This document shows, piece after piece, positions 33,675 to 45,819 of a DNA stretch of 64,000 nucleotides (position 1 is the first letter of the stretch; each line of letters opens with the position of its first letter). The DNA is taken from the NCBI GenBank assembly GCA_037833965.1, contig AP031354.1:6364001-6428000 (forward strand), given 5' to 3'. Made by a program: the position numbers and the translations under genes. The notes under the pieces are model-generated. The model saw only the letters and a list, made by a program, of their open reading frames with translations. It did not search any database and was not told where the DNA came from. The stretch is from Marchantia polymorpha subsp. ruderalis. Its lineage: Eukaryota > Streptophyta > Marchantiopsida > Marchantiales > Marchantiaceae.

Positions 33675-35589
33675 TCAGATTTCTTCTATCTCAGATAGAG
33701 AATTGGAATTCTTGTACCGCTCGGAAGTCATGTGGAACTCGTGAGTTCCAGCAATCCAATCTCTACACGTTTTCATGTACCGGTCGATTGCGGGGTGAGA
33801 CTCAGGCGAGGCCTCAGATTTTAGGTTTTCGTACGCAAGCTCCATCTCAGCAATTCTGTCATGCAGTAATTCGATTACAAGTTCTCCTGCTTGTGTGTGC
33901 GAATGACAGTTGTAATGTCGGGACACGATTTCCACTAAATTGTGCAAATCGCCATCGCGGTATATTTCCTGTAAATCAAGTGACAATTAGAGACTAGTAA
34001 GCCCGAAGTAAAGAGACCATCACGTAAGATTATCAAGCCATGGGTCACGTCGAATATATTACTTAGAAGAATCCCCGGTCCGGAGGTGTGAGTTTGATAG
34101 ACAGAAATGATACGAAGTGTCCTGCACTGGGCCTACCTTCTCGAAGCTGAAGGCGTCATTATGCCACGCAAGGCAGTCAGCAGAGGCGGCGAGTAGATTC
34201 TGCATATTATTTCCATAGAAAATGCTATTGGGAAGATGAGACATTGCATAGTTCTGTCTTTTATGCTCAATTATGAGATCGGTACATACCTGTTCACATG
34301 CATAAGACGAAAACAAATCAGCAAATCTGTAATGGTGTTTTTCATCCTACCGAAGGAGGAATAAGAGAAAAGGATCGTGATACTGGTTGAAACTCACAAC
34401 TAACGGCAACGCACACACAGCAGATCGTCGAAGGGTAATGAAATCGGGAATAGTGATTTCTTCTCTTGTCTTTCGATTCTTTTGTTCCCAGAGGCACGCG
34501 GACAAGATGTCTAGAAAAAGCTCAGCCTCCCTAGATGCAAACTCAGCAGGCACAGCTTCTATATATTCCAACCACAGATCTCGCAATGCCGACGCCAAAG
34601 GTCCCATCTTAACGTCGAGAACTGCGAGAGTAAAACAATAGCTAGTCAGATTCAGAATCCAGTCAATAAATGAAGGTGGATTGAAATATACAACGACCTG
34701 CGGCGCAGCGTGGATATATGAATCCTGATTCTGAGTTGGCCTATCTCCAAACTCAGTCTCCCATGGCTAGTTTGCCACTGTAACATGCTTACAACGCATT
34801 GCCCGTGGCTATAAGTGCCAGCATAGCAGCTTAAACTCAGCGGACAATTCCAAGGGTGACGTGAACAAAAGACAGGTGAAAATTCGTCGAGATTTTGCGT
34901 CCAAAGATTAACTTACGTGATTTGGATTCGTTCCTGGCATGCACCAAATCTGCATGAAATGTGCGATTCTGTAGGCGTTCTCTGGAAGCCTCGGTGGCCA
35001 TCAACCGATCCAAAATGGAGTTCAAGCGTTCCAGTAATCTCTTGTTCTCAGGGTCATTCCACAATAACGGCAAACTCATCTCTAAAATCATATCACAGGA
35101 TAATTCTACAGCGTCTGCCCAATCACTCTCATCCATCTTCGTATCGAAAGCAAAAATGAATGCAACGAATTTGCAGAGCCAGAGGAAATCTCTTGGCTCT
35201 ACATCGTTGTAGAACACATAGCCTATAAGCTCAGGAGATTTGGCCGCCACAAACGATGTCCATAAACTTGGACCCAGCTCCTTATCTACGCCAAAAGAAA
35301 CCAACCAGTCATTAGCAATGTCTGTGTACTCGGGAGTCAAGGGGTTTAGTTGGGCCTTGGGGTAACTGTGCTGGAAATGTGGAATTCTGTAAACGTTCTG
35401 AAAACTGTTGCAGCTGCCGTTTCTGTCCAGTTCGCTCTTCAGCTGCCCACGAAACTGTCCTTCTCGAAAATCAGATCTGATGCTCAAGACGGTAGATGCC
35501 GAGTGTTGTGGAGCCATCGCACTAGAATTCCTCCGTGTGAAACTTTCCCGACAAGAAGATGGTTGGAAGTAAAGACTGGGAAAGCTCAA
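33675..35589 (-). CDS. Microbial-type terpene synthase-like protein (MTPSL)
   Basis: Four exons on the minus strand: 35589-34917, 34621-34398, 34289-34137 and 33968-33675, 447 aa. Donors are GTAAGT, GTGAGT and GTAGGC; acceptors end TCGCAG, GAACAG and TTACAG; all phases agree. Class I terpene synthase marks: an acidic motif FAFDTKMDE (D149-E154), FITLRRS (R289/R290, pyrophosphate sensor region), a complete NSE motif NDAFSFEKE (N343, S347, E351) that forms only after splicing exons 3 and 4, and a WIAG...SERY end (R434-Y435). Such enzymes cyclise farnesyl or geranyl diphosphate with Mg2+. The acidic motif has Thr where DDxxD has its second Asp. The spacing from Arg to NSE is about 53, longer than the usual 46, so the exon 2/3 border is the least certain (a second acceptor at 34347 is possible). 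The Ser/Arg-rich first 45 residues could be a plastid transit peptide; M25 is an alternative start. The product cannot be predicted. Confidence 0.85.
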
Positions 35590-38500
35590 TGATCCAAGAG
35601 AGGATTATAACAGCTACCTTACATACGTGACTCTTGCACCTCAGATTATTTCAGTTCATCTCAACTTATCATCAATACAAAGTCACCTTTGTCCAGGGTC
35701 CACAAATCTGATGAGCACGAGTCATAAAGACGTTACGACTTTAGTCTGATGATTCCCTCTATAAACAGAAACTGAACACCGACACTCAAATGCTCGTTCA
35801 CGTTGAAAAATCTTTGAACACCACTTATGCTCAAGACTTCAATTTTCTCCAAACTAATTTGACTTGACATTTGCATATTGAGATTTACATTCCTTCTTTA
35901 GTCGTCCCTACGCAGCTTAAAGGCCCGGGAAGGCGATCAAGTTAATCTTGTGAATATTTTCATGATCGTGGATACTCTATATTTGCTAAGACTTGTAGTC
36001 TTTGGGAATTTGAGTTTTTAATTGTTTTGGTCTTTGAGCTAATAGTGACTCACTTCGTTAAATATATGTAATAACATCGTCTTCAGATTGTTTCGAAGAA
36101 AGAAAAAGCAAAACCCCTGCCCCAATAATATAGGTTACTTTCACTAGACATTGACACCAAGATTCAACGTTCTCCTCTTATCTCATATGTTCTTTTGAAT
36201 AGCAAGTCAATTGGAATTGACTTTCCAATAATGATGAAAATTTGATGTGATTGGTCATACTTGTTGATTTTTTAATTAAATTTCAAATATAATTGTATTA
36301 TGACATTTGATTTGACATTCAAATGATTATCAAATTTCATTTTATCTCTTGATGTAAACAATATACTTTTATATTCAAAATATTACTTTTAAATTCAATA
36401 ATTATTTATTATTATTTTTACAAAAAGATATAAATATTAAAATTTTCTTAATTATCCAGATTAAATATCATTGGTGATAAATTTTTTTCCCTGATAAATT
36501 AAGTTAATTAAAAATTTTAGACTGGAATTTTTCAAAATAAACAACAGCATTGTTGAATCAAAAATTATTGAAAATAGTTATTATCATGATAATTTTCAAG
36601 ATGAATCATAATATGACGCAACAATTAGAGAATCTTTCATGAAATACAACAGTGCAGAAAAAAATTCATTCAATATTTTTATATAGATATTGAGAATTAA
36701 TAATTAAAAAAAATTTCACAATTTATGAGGTGAAAAATAAATAGATACACGACAAAAACCTCTACAACATATTTTTCATGCGAATATCTATTGTTATACA
36801 TAGTTGACATGCCATACTCACACATACATATATAGTTAACAAGAACTTATATATACACACATGTTAAAAAATTTAAGATTCTTTAAGTCTTTAAGAGACT
36901 TTACTCTCCAATAAGAGTGGGCATTAACCTAAGGTTAATTTAACTAGAATTAATCCTAACCCGACACAAACCATTCACAATATATATGGATATGACACAG
37001 CAAATTTTACAAAGATCTTCTCTCGAAGAAACAAACCCACGACAGATTGTGACGAAATTTGTCCAACTTTGTGTTGCGATTAATTCCGAGAAGATTGGAA
37101 ATGCATGTTTGCAGAGTCTGCTTCTTCTTCTTTTACGACTGTTCGTTCCGAAAATTTGCGCTTTCTCTCCATCGGCATCAAGTTTGTTCATAAAATACTA
37201 GTACCTGTTTCCTCTAGCACTGCAGTCTGTAATATCTGAGAACTTCAACAGCCTCAAAATTACTCGCTTCTTGCTTTTGGTAAAAAATTCACGAATTTCT
37301 CATAAGGTTCTCCGAAAACAACCCGCCACAAAACAAACTCCTCGTATCGTTGAGACATCATAATTCACTACGTGACGTTGTAAAGCCCTAATCTACTTTC
37401 AACTTTTGATCATCAGAATGTCACTGCCAATTGGTACATCCAAACCATATCTGATTAGAATCGTGCTAGAAAGTCTCGTCCAAGCAAAGAGACACTCACG
37501 CCCAAACATACAAACAAAGACATAAGCACAAAAGAGACGGAATAGAACACAACATAATTGATTAACACACTGCCGTGCGATCCCGTACTACGCAATCACC
37601 ACTTTCAGTTCTTTGAGTTAAATATTTGTACCAATGCCACAAGTATAAAACGTGAAACCTCACATAAAAGTCTAATCAAGTCCACTCCACAATTCAAAGA
37701 ATTCAGCCAAAGCTAACCTAACTCCATAGCTGACATACTGAAAGCTATTCCCCATGCAAAAGTCTCACGCGTAGAGACTCGAAGAACTGAAGATTCTTCG
37801 AGTCTCTACGCGACTATACTCTCTAACAATAGTGCAGACTGACCTAGGTTAACTCAACTAAATTTAATCCTTTTTCGATACTAACAATTCACAACACATA
37901 TAGACAATAAAGATGAAATACAAAAGATCTATTTGTTGAATTGATAATTAAGTCACAAGATTGAGTTGTGTTTTATATAATCATGAAGCAAACTATGTTA
38001 TTTAAATATATACACACACAATCTTCATTCTATCTAATAGAAGTTGCAATTTTTTTTAAATTAAAATTTGCAAGAAAAAATTTCATGAGTTATAAATTTA
38101 TCTTCAAATTTAAAATCTCCTGTATAAATTGGAATAAAATATTTTAGGTAGTATGATAAGTACTTTGATAATTTGATGAAATCAATAAAATCTCAACTTG
38201 ATGTTAAATACCTTTGTAAATCTAAGATTTAGTATTAGTTATCTAGTTATTCATTATTTAATTTATAATATAAATGGCCACAGGTAGAGACTAACACAAC
38301 AGTGATAGGTTTATATTTTTTCTAACAAATTCAGTTAAAATGAAATTAAATATAAAAGAATATCCTTTAAATTAAAAACATGTCAAAAGCAATTATATTG
38401 TACTAATTGTGATCTTTGCAAGATCTAAGATGATAAAATACAAGGATGTGAGAATCTAAATCTACCTATTTATAACTTTTGATCAGCTCAATTTTCAACA

Positions 38501-38708
38501 GATGACATGGATAATAAATTAATATCAAAGATATAAAAACAGGATAAAAATATATGTTTGAGATTAGAATACATGAAAAAATTGTTATGTAAGTAAAGAA
38601 ACATAAAATTTCATGCATTACAAAGTGAAATATTGTATTTAGTCTAGTGAAATTTACTTGATTTTATATGCTCTTGCCGTAAAAAATTTTAGTGATGGAG
38701 TTTTATGC
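35590..38708. other. AT-rich intergenic stretch
   Basis: The 5' side of the terpene synthase gene; its promoter must lie in the first few hundred bases, but no distinct TATA box stands out. Beyond about 36200 the sequence is very AT-rich with poly-A/T runs and no supported exon, RNA gene or repeat terminus. It ends at the TATGC target duplication of the solo LTR. Confidence 0.6.
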
Positions 38709-41700
38709 TGTAATAACCCACCAAAGGCTAAAACTGCAGTATGGTGGTAAAAAGATCGAACCCACAGGGACAGAGGCAACACACAGAGTAAAAGTGTCAC
38801 GTTTAACAGACTTTTGGTAGAGTTTGAATTCTAGGCGACTGTCACTCCCAGAAATACTGCAGTGCTCGACTCGGAGGCTCGACTCGGAGGAGGATCTCAA
38901 CTCGGAGGATGCTCGGAGGATGCACGGTGCAGCTTGGTCACTCAACACACACACACACACACCTGAAACTGGCAAAAAGCACAACTCGGAGGTCGGTCAG
39001 GACCTCCGCTCCGGATTTCAGGAGGAAAGTGTCTCGTAAGTTCACTCAGAGGTTCTGCAGGAAGTGCCTCCCACTCCGGCTTTTACTGCCCTTCCGCCAG
39101 GAACTAGCGGGGGTACCCGGACTGGACTTCTCACTTCGGAACGAAGCCTCTACGTACGCCGTGGACGTCACCCTCGACTATCACACAAAACGCAGGGAGT
39201 GCAGACCCGACTGAGAACTTACTGAAAACACGATCCAGTAACACACACACAACCTGAATTACAAACCAAGGTTTACACGAAGTAATGAAACTTCACATTG
39301 GCATTCAGGGGAAACTTCCCGTAGGAGTACAATCAGGATATGTCACTCGAAGGAGTAAGGGGGAACTGTTCAAGTCTCTAACTCGCAGCCGGCTCTGAGC
39401 ATCAGAAATCACCCGCAGGTGCAGATCCGCACTACTCAAGTCTCTAACCGGGTGCTAGCTCTGAACATTCAGCCGAAGGCCTTCAACTACAACATACGGT
39501 AACTTCGCTATGCTGCAGCTTCTCTACGTGGTGCCAGGACCAAAATGCACAAACACGCTAAGAAAGTGAGTTCCTGATCTGCACTTCCGAAACTGGAAGA
39601 GTCCCAAGGCAAAACGCCTTGATCTACTTTATACTCTCAAAAGATCCTAACTAGCACTACGCTATCCTATCTACCACTCGCAGCATCTGCGCGAAACCAA
39701 ACTACTCTACTGCACTCAGCAGATCCGGTGCTGCGCCTCCTGCGCGCCGGACTGCTCCGCTTACTGTCTCTACCTTGCCAGTCTTCCGACCGGCTGCGTA
39801 ACCCCAGGCGTCGGAGCGCTGCAGTGACTTCCGACTGCAAGTGCGCCATAGTGTCGCGCGCACCCGACAAGAAAGTTTCTAATTTTCTCGCCACTCGCCG
39901 CCGACTCCGACTGTCACCTTCCGTCAAGGCCGCCGCCCGAAGCTCGAACTCCCGGAGTGTAACCCTCTCTTGAGCTGCCACCTCCCAATGGGTGTATCCG
40001 TTTAGACAACGAGTCACCCGTGCCGCCAACTCTCCTCGTGCCCTGCAGCTGCTCTCCACCTCTGCCAGCTGCATTTCTAATTCCGCACGTTGTGCCCTCA
40101 AATCCGAGCACTCGGTTTGCAAGTTGCACAACAACTCCTCATCCTCCTTGCGGGCTCTTTGACTTTCCTCTAAGGCGCGCGTCTGGCGCGCAAGCTCGGC
40201 TGCTAGGACTTTGTTCTGTCTCCGCTCCTCCTGCAGTTCCGACTCGATCTTTGCCCGTATTAGTTCGGCCTCCGCCTGACTCTTCGTCGCCGCATCCTCC
40301 TTCTGCTGCTGCAAGGCTTGGTACAGCTTCTGGGTGACCGCCAGGTGTTGTCGGAGGGCGGTGTTCCTATCCACATATACTCCGCACCTAGAGGCCCACC
40401 TTGCCACCTTGCTCCTCGTCCTTCGCCTGATTGTCTCCACATAAGACTGCGGTTTTAAGGCACTTGCGTATTTGGATGTCTTGCGATCCAGATATCGCAG
40501 GAGTGGAACTATCTGTTCGCACAGCACCCCTGTTGGCGTTTTCTGCACCGAATCCTCTTCTTGCTCTTCTGAGCTAGTCTCATCCTCAGTCTCGAGGATC
40601 TCAGTCGCCACCGAATCCCTTGGCGACTCCCTGGAACTGTGGCGCGCAGCAGCTTCCGCTGCGACTGCTGCTCCACTGCCTGCTAAAATATCCAGGGCAG
40701 TGGGAGATCCCACTGCTTGAGCCCCTGTTCCGGCTTGATCTTCGGTTTGTGAAGGGGTCGACGCCGCAGTGACTTTTGTCACTCTTGATCCGCCCGCTTC
40801 TGCTGCCTGTCCTTCCGGCGCAATCTGCGCGGAAGGTGTCCTTGCTGAAGGTGCGTCCGCCGAAGGCGTCCGCACACTCGTCGTTGGCCCCATCCGTCTC
40901 GCAGTCGGCGAATCCGGCTGACTCTCTGTTGTCCGACTCGCAGTCGGCCGACCAGCAGTTGTCCGACTGGGAGTCGGATACACCCTGCGCGTCTTGACTC
41001 CACTTGGCCTGTTTGCTGGTGGCGTTCTTCCAGAAGTGCCTTCCGCCGAAGACGACCCTCTGAGGATTGTTGGCTCGTCAGCCAAACTCTCTTCTGCTTC
41101 CGGCCTGCTGTCCGGTTCAACGCGCCGTTCAGTTGGCCTTCCTTCCGCTTGTCGACCTTCAGTCATCCGACTCGCAGTCGGCCGGTCGTCAGTCCGTCCA
41201 TCTCCTCCCGAAGGCCGTGGTGCCTTCTGTGCAGAGGTTTCTGCCGTCTTCCCTAGGACCTGAGCAATTATCTCTTCCTGTGTGAGATTCCGCCGGGTCG
41301 GAGTTCGCCTGGTCTCCTCAGTAACAGTTGGCATTCTGCGTGCCCTCTGTTTTGGTCGACTGTGAGGCTCGGGGGTGGGCCGACCACGAGTCGGCGCAGC
41401 TGGTACTTCCGGCTGCCTGTCCTCAGGTCTCTCATCCCACTTCCGCTTGCGCGGAATGCGCTCACTTCGACGTTCTTCTGCTGCTCTGGCTGGAGCCGGA
41501 GCCGGAGGCGTACTGGCAGGTTCCTCGTCCGGATCCGTGTCTACTTCGGCCTCCCTCGAATATCTACCTGGATAAGTCCGGCTCAGCTGCGGAAACCGAG
41601 TTTTCTCAGCATTCGTCAAACATCCCATCGCCCGGTAAAACACGATTAAGTAAGGCGATAGATGATTGAGCGTTCCTCCCCTCTCTTCTTGCGCATGTTG

Positions 41701-43578
41701 GCGCGTCACCTTCCACAGGAGCCGTGCCCAATGCACCGGAGCTCCTGACAACACTAGCTCCACGAACTCTACCTGCCAACCATGCATGTAAGCGGTCTTG
41801 GTCGGCTGCAATATCTGCAGCAATGCCGTCGCGACATTTCTCCGCAATCGATCCTTGTAATCCCGTGTCCGGAAACCTTTCTTGGGATGTCTAGCCACCT
41901 TGAAGAGCTCATTGTAAGAGACTTCTTCCTCCTGGGACACTTTCACGCTGTCGGCCTCGAAGAGGAGATCCCCTTCCTCGCCGGCACACCTGCCCAACAC
42001 CTGCGCCCAATTGCAAATTTCCCATCTCTCTGGGTGTGGGCGAAATCCGCGAGAAGGCTTGTGTCTCTCTTGCAGATACTCGCGCACCATCTCCGGACAT
42101 GTCCAATTCCACCCCGAGAGGAGAAAATCGAGCTTCAGCCTCGTCAGCACATCTTGAAATGCGCGTAGACCGATCTGCGGCACCCTGAGTGGAGACACTC
42201 GCAGCTGGGGAACCTTCGACATTGCGTTGCCTGCACACACAAACGTTCTCCCTTTCGCTCGCTCTCTCACAATCGCCACTGCGCGTCGGCCACTCAAGCA
42301 CTGACTGCTCACTCTCTCTACGCTCGTTCAAGATCGCTACTCCCAATTCTTTCAAGGTCCGCCAAGATCCTTGTGCAACTCGTCTCCGCACTCTCTACTC
42401 TCACTGCAGGTCGCTCCGCCCTTGCGCGTAATCTTGGAACTGGAAATTGCAAAGTCAAGAATGAGAGAATGAGACTGGAGCGCAGTCTTTTCTTCTCCGA
42501 TTTCAAGAACGTCCAACGTTCTTACTGGTTGCAACGTACGCAGCCGGCTATACGGCTTAACGGTTCGCCCTTTGCATGCGCGAATTCACGTCTCCGCATT
42601 GCGCGCATTCGCATGCTTAAACGTTGAATTCTCCCGCCGCCGCCACCTTCCGGACTCGAGTCCGCTGCAGGGTATACGTCGACCCTGTTGTCTTTTCTTA
42701 ACCCGCCCTTCTCCGGAGGCGTGTCGCCGCTGGTGCGTTCATTATCCGTCGGCGCCTTGCTGGAGGCGCACATCCAGTCGGATCGAATTATGCCGGCGCG
42801 CAGTCGTACCGCCTATTTTGTCCTTTATGCCTCGTCCGTTGCTGCCGGCGCATATCCGCCAGCACAACTCATGTCAGCGCATCCGGCCGTCAGCGCCACG
42901 TCGGAGGCGTACATCCGACCGGCGCTTTCCTTCCATGAACAGCCGCCAAAGGCGCTTCCGACTCTGAGTGGGTTTCCTCCTATGAGCGCGTGATTCCACC
43001 GAAGGCGCATCGCCGAGGGCGTACGGGAATCCTTTCCGGCTGTGAACCCTAGCGCGAACGGCGCATGTCCGGCTACGAGTTTTCCGACTCTCATAACTTC
43101 TCCATTCCTGATCCATCTCCGACGCTCTCGGACTCGTTAGAACGAGCATCCCGAGCTCTTTCTAATGCAACTTCAACCAACTGGATCTACCGAGCATCCC
43201 GATTGTTATGAAGGTTTTCCCTTTTCGCGCTAGCGGCGCTTCGCCGAAGGCGCACTCATGGTCGGATGCCTTTAGAGGTCCGGGCCCTTCTCCTGACGTC
43301 TTTAGCAAAACCTCCTCCTGAGGTGTCTGCGCCGGAAGCGTAGCTTCCTTATACGCTAGAGGCGCGTGAATAGAGACACCTCAAAAAGGAGCTTTTGCCG
43401 AAGGCGCCGAAGACGTTGGCGTTGGTACATCCGACTACGTGATTCTTTGTGCCCTCGTGACGATCTCATCAATCCACTCTATTTAGCGTACCCTTCTCTA
43501 GCTACAAACACTGCTTTGGTACTAGTTTTCTAAAATTGTTTAAATTCTGCAAAAAAAACAAAAAGTGTGTTACCACAT
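38709..43578 (-). mobile_element. Giant solo LTR (4870 bp) with internal ORF, TSD TATGC
   Basis: Left end TGTAATAACCCACC, right end GTGTGTTACCACA; the flanking TATGC is exact (38704-38708 and 43579-43583). On the minus strand: start TGTGGTAACACAC, a leader of about 1.36 kb, the 851-aa ORF (42222-39667), then a 0.95-kb noncoding tail shared with all the short LTRs. It matches nearly base for base the 3' LTR at 56791-61634, which proves that the unit is an LTR and not a stand-alone element. No PBS or gag-pol is attached, so it is a solo LTR. Confidence 0.9.
39667..42222 (-). CDS. LTR-encoded ORF, subfamily A, copy 1 (851 aa)
   Basis: ATG at 42222 (MSKVPQLRVSPLRVPQ) to the stop at 39667; the frame is also open upstream to 42312, but only this ATG is shared with the second copy. 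Order: conserved N-terminal domain (residues about 1-215) with WNWTCPEMVREYL, RTRDYKDRLRR, HGWQVEFVELVLSGAPVHWA and GGTLNHLSPYLIVFYRAMG; acidic and Pro/Arg-rich middle with basic patches (RIPRKRKW, RPKQRARR) and many TPSA/RPTASR repeats; TALDILAGSG; the CEQIVPLLRYLDRK block; a long Glu/Gln/Arg coiled coil; and a basic SRSRRRVARKLETFL tail. No enzyme motif, zinc knuckle or membrane segment is seen. It may be a structural or nucleic-acid-binding accessory protein of the element (inference). Confidence 0.8.
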   Translation of the reverse strand: MSKVPQLRVSPLRVPQIGLRAFQDVLTRLKLDFLLSGWNWTCPEMVREYLQERHKPSRGFRPHPERWEICNWAQVLGRCAGEEGDLLFEADSVKVSQEEEVSYNELFKVARHPKKGFRTRDYKDRLRRNVATALLQILQPTKTAYMHGWQVEFVELVLSGAPVHWARLLWKVTRQHAQEERGGTLNHLSPYLIVFYRAMGCLTNAEKTRFPQLSRTYPGRYSREAEVDTDPDEEPASTPPAPAPARAAEERRSERIPRKRKWDERPEDRQPEVPAAPTRGRPTPEPHSRPKQRARRMPTVTEETRRTPTRRNLTQEEIIAQVLGKTAETSAQKAPRPSGGDGRTDDRPTASRMTEGRQAEGRPTERRVEPDSRPEAEESLADEPTILRGSSSAEGTSGRTPPANRPSGVKTRRVYPTPSRTTAGRPTASRTTESQPDSPTARRMGPTTSVRTPSADAPSARTPSAQIAPEGQAAEAGGSRVTKVTAASTPSQTEDQAGTGAQAVGSPTALDILAGSGAAVAAEAAARHSSRESPRDSVATEILETEDETSSEEQEEDSVQKTPTGVLCEQIVPLLRYLDRKTSKYASALKPQSYVETIRRRTRSKVARWASRCGVYVDRNTALRQHLAVTQKLYQALQQQKEDAATKSQAEAELIRAKIESELQEERRQNKVLAAELARQTRALEESQRARKEDEELLCNLQTECSDLRAQRAELEMQLAEVESSCRARGELAARVTRCLNGYTHWEVAAQERVTLREFELRAAALTEGDSRSRRRVARKLETFLSGARDTMAHLQSEVTAALRRLGLRSRSEDWQGRDSKRSSPARRRRSTGSAECSRVVWFRADAASGR

Positions 43579-44234
43579 ATGCGATGCCCAATACTCTTCA
43601 TATGATTAGATTTGTCTCTGTTTCTTACAAGAAACTATCTATAACGGATTTCTCTCTAACGTTGAACAGGAAGCAATGGTGGACAGAACGAAGTCAATTA
43701 AGCTACTTGTTGAAAATATCTATCTATCTATTGTTGAGTAAAATGGACTTAGCTTACTCAACAACATCCAAAATTGATTTCATGTACAGATTATGATCTT
43801 AAATCAGAGGTGAAAAGTTAAATTATTCAAATAGAGTTGAATCATTTTGATAAATTTGAGTGTTATATGTGTGATAAAAATAACATTAACATATAGAAAA
43901 TATTGAGATAATTTATGTCTAGATAGTATTATGTCTTATTCATGCTGATATCACTGCAAAAACAACATTAATTTTTTCTCATAACAAATAACATTTCTGT
44001 GATTCTGATGAGAAAACGTGGGCTTTTTTTCAGAACAAAAGTTCACACAAAAGTCTATATGATGAACCCGAGGAACTTATCGTGTGCATGATTTAAACAT
44101 CTAAGTAAACGGTGATGCTTCTCATGGAGAGAACAATATTTATTAATCTAAGATAGAAGAATAAGCTTAAGGTTAACGTCACATAGTAAGGAATCGTTTT
44201 CAAAATCTTGCCTTTAATTTTTTCCTCGTGTAAT
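43579..44234. other. AT-rich host sequence between two solo LTRs
   Basis: 656 bp of AT-rich sequence with no supported gene. It is bounded by the TATGC duplication on the left and GTAAT on the right, so it is pre-insertion host DNA. Confidence 0.6.
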
Positions 44235-45819
44235 TGTAATAACCCACCAAAGGCTAAAACTGCAGTATGGTGGTAAAAAGATCGAACCCACAGGGACAGA
44301 GGCAACACACAGAGTAAAAAGTGTCACGTTTAACAGACTTTTGTAGAGTTTGAATTCTAGGCGACTGTCACTCCCAGAAATACTGCAGTGCTCGACTCGG
44401 AGGCTCGACTCGGAGGAGGATCTCGACTCGGAGGATGCTCGGAGGATGCACGGTACAGCGTGGTCACTCAACACACACACACACACACACCTGAAACTGG
44501 CAAAAGCACAACTCAGAGGTCGGTCAGGACCTCCGCTTCGGATTTCAGGAGGAAAGTGTCTCAAAAGTTCACTAAGAGGTTCTGCAGGTAGTGACTCCCA
44601 CTCAGGCTTTTACTGCCCTTCCGCCAGGAACTAACGTAGGGTACCCGGACTGGACTTCCCACTTCGGAACGAAGCCTCTTCATACGCCGTGGACGTCACC
44701 CTCGACTCTCACACCAAATGCAGGGAGTGCAGACCCGACTGAGAACTTAACTGAGACACGATCCAGTAACACACACACAACCTGAATTGCAAACCAAGGT
44801 TTACACGAAGTAATAAAACTTCACATTGGCATTCAGGGGAAACTTCCCGTAGGAGTACAATCAGGATATGTCACTCGAAGGAGTAAGCGGGAACTGTTCA
44901 AGTATCTAACTCGCAGCCGGCTCTGAGCATCAGAAATCACCCGCAGGTGCAGATCCGCACTACTCAAGTCTCTAACCGGGTACTAGCTCTGAACATTCAG
45001 CCGAAGGCCTTCAACTACAACATACGGTAACTTCGCTATGCTGCAGCTTCTCTACGTGGTGCCAGGACCAAAATGCACAAACACGCCAAGAAAGTGAGTT
45101 CCTGATCTGCACTTCCGAAACTGGAAGAGTCCCAGGGCAAAACGCCTTGAACTACTTTATACATTCTAAGGTCCTAACTAACACTACGCTACCCGCTAGG
45201 ATGCGAGCCGCAATAGATCCTACACCTGAGGAGTCGGCGGCTACCTTCCCCTCTAACTTACAACCTAAATCTAACCCTAACCCTAAATCTGAATCCTAAG
45301 CCTACTGTACAGAGCCGCCAGCGTCTTTACATCCGAGATCTGAGGCTGAATATTTGCAGGCATGCGTGGCCGACTGAGATCAACGGCCCCACCAAATTTC
45401 AGATCCATCCGACCGTCCATCGCAGAGATATGGACTCCGCAAGATCTCTGAACCGCATCCGGTTTCCGACCTCGAGTTCGCCGACTCCGAGTTTGCCGAC
45501 TTGAAGTTCGCCAACCTCGAGTTCGCCGACCTCAAGTTCGCCGACTCCGAGTTCTCCGAAGGCGTTGACCGCCGAAGACGCACTTCCGCACCTTTGCCTA
45601 TTTGTAACAGTCATTTCCGACACCCATAACTCACAGATCCTTGATCCGTTTCAAGAGTTCTTGGGCTTGTTGGAACGAGCGCGTCGAGCTCTTTCTAACG
45701 AGACCCTAACTGAGTCAAACCGTTACGAGTTGAAAGAGTTATGCCGGTTTTATCCTTCGCCGAAGGCACACTGTCGAAGGCTTGTTATCTGTTATCGCCG
45801 AAGGCGCACGCACGATGTT

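Noticed and set aside
34290..34346. Alternative, longer exon 3 of the terpene synthase starting at 34346
   Set aside because: In frame, but it would add 19 residues between the Arg and NSE motifs, where spacing is already long, and leave a 51-bp intron; the acceptor at 34290 fits the family better.
38750..38775. GGTTCGATC motif on the minus strand at each LTR end, resembling a Pol III B box
   Set aside because: Matches only part of the consensus, and no A box lies at a suitable distance; kept only as part of the terminal hairpin.
40779..41669. Plus-strand and minus-strand ORFs of 60-130 codons within the giant LTR (same at 58863-59753)
   Set aside because: They overlap the 851-aa ORF in other frames; GC-rich repetitive coding sequence gives such shadows.
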